A stretch of DNA of 5,900 bases from an uncultured Elusimicrobium sp. (GTDB taxonomy: Bacteria > Elusimicrobiota > Elusimicrobia > Elusimicrobiales > Elusimicrobiaceae). Of the stretch, positions 5,350 to 5,900 are shown in pieces. The translations under genes and the position numbers were made by a program. The stretch is taken from assembly GCA_937891135.1 (NCBI GenBank), contig CALAFB010000112.1, positions 1 to 5,900 on the forward strand, read 5' to 3'. A model generated the notes under the pieces. That model did not search any database and had not been told where the DNA came from. It worked only from the letters and a program-made list of their open reading frames with translations. Positions within the stretch are counted from its first letter, which is position 1. Each line of letters begins with the position of its first letter.

Positions 5350-5895
5350 CTAACATTCATAGCAGGCATAAAAGCCGTTGCCTTGGGCTTCCAAACCTTT
5401 GCAAATTTTTTCTGCATACGCGGGAGAATCTTCATAGTAATCACATTCGTCTCCATACCAGGAGGTAAGCGACCCTCTGCTTAAGGTAAGTGTATAAGGG
5501 GCTGCCGCTGTTCCTACCGTACGCGAAATAACTATAGAACATCCTCCGTGGTGACAAAACGCATCAAAGGTAAAATCTTTATCGGCACAGGAATCTCCAC
5601 CATACACGGAACAATCCATACCGCCGGTAATGTCTATATCCAGGGCATCTTTGCCATTGGCATTGTCTCCTAAAAAATGAATCACTTCGGTAAGCGTGGT
5701 AGGAAGTCCGTTTTCTAATTGCCAGACGTCAATGGCTTTTTGCAACGTGGCAGCCGTGGACAAGGCCCCGGCTAAGCGGCTTTTTTCTACGGCATACTGG
5801 TACTGTGGCAACGCCACCGCTGCCAGGATGCCAATGATGAGTACCACGACTAAAAGTTCTAGGAGCGTAAACCCACGGACCACACGCTCCGTCAC
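5350..5895 (-). CDS. Type IV pilin-like protein, start uncertain at window edge
   Basis: About 181 residues, beginning with a short basic leader and a type III (prepilin) signal: cleavage expected after G8, methylation at F9, glutamate at E13 (position +5 of the mature protein), then the hydrophobic helix LLELLVVVLIIGILAAVAL. The prepilin peptidase would process it at the inner membrane for assembly into a type IV pilus or type II secretion pseudopilus. The globular part has eight cysteines (95, 103, 114, 119, 151, 165, 178, 181), enough for several disulphides, and ends in CYEC. The codon at 5895-5893 is GTG, not ATG, and the frame is still open to the window edge, so the true start may lie upstream; no ribosome binding site can be assessed. 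The family call is firm. Major pilin versus minor or pseudopilin cannot be decided. Confidence 0.85.
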   Translation of the reverse strand: MTERVVRGFTLLELLVVVLIIGILAAVALPQYQYAVEKSRLAGALSTAATLQKAIDVWQLENGLPTTLTEVIHFLGDNANGKDALDIDITGGMDCSVYGGDSCADKDFTFDAFCHHGGCSIVISRTVGTAAAPYTLTLSRGSLTSWYGDECDYYEDSPAYAEKICKGLEAQGNGFYACYEC

Positions 5896-5900
5896 CCCGC

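Noticed and set aside
5113..5356. Short open frames on both strands across the gap between pilin and butyrate kinase.
   Set aside because: Their translations only decode the palindromic repeats (for example HPELDSGSR and LPARQAGGQ), which are often mis-called as proteins.

Overview
The window carries seven protein genes, all on the minus strand, with repeat-rich non-coding DNA at the left end (1-242) and between the two rightmost genes (5139-5349). Base composition is moderate. The content suggests a strictly fermentative, probably gut-associated bacterium that makes type IV pili or a related secretion filament. The pilin (GFTLLELLVVVLIIGILAAV start, VEKSRLAGAL segment, cysteine-rich tail, KICKGL motif) resembles, from memory, the many pilins of Elusimicrobiota. 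That phylum assignment is an inference that a database search would have to confirm.

In the direction of transcription (right to left) the layout is as follows. A type IV pilin-like gene (5350-5895) starts at or beyond the window edge. A 211-base gap holds two inverted repeats and a possible promoter. Then come butyrate kinase (4029-5138), phosphate butyryltransferase (3083-3997), a membrane-anchored M23/LytM peptidase (1751-3040), two tandem paralogous P-loop proteins of the AAA_28/NadR-Ttd14-like type (1192-1764 and 624-1190), and a small SEC-C zinc-motif protein (243-608). The left 242 bases hold REP-like palindromes, one of which could end the transcript.

The six genes from butyrate kinase to the SEC-C protein are spaced by 31, 42, -14, 1 and 15 bases, so they look like one operon or two abutting ones. 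A GC-rich hairpin between phosphate butyryltransferase and the peptidase may divide or attenuate the transcript. The kinase and transferase together convert an acyl-CoA (butyryl- or branched-chain) into the free acid with formation of ATP. The peptidase would act on the cell wall. The roles of the P-loop pair and the SEC-C protein are not evident from sequence.

I do not see a clear new defence, mobile or regulatory system. The points most worth a second look are the two P-loop paralogs with a stretch of perfect DNA identity, the M23 peptidase whose last zinc-ligand histidine is an aspartate, the altered nucleotide-binding motifs in the butyrate kinase, and the palindromic repeat family at both ends.
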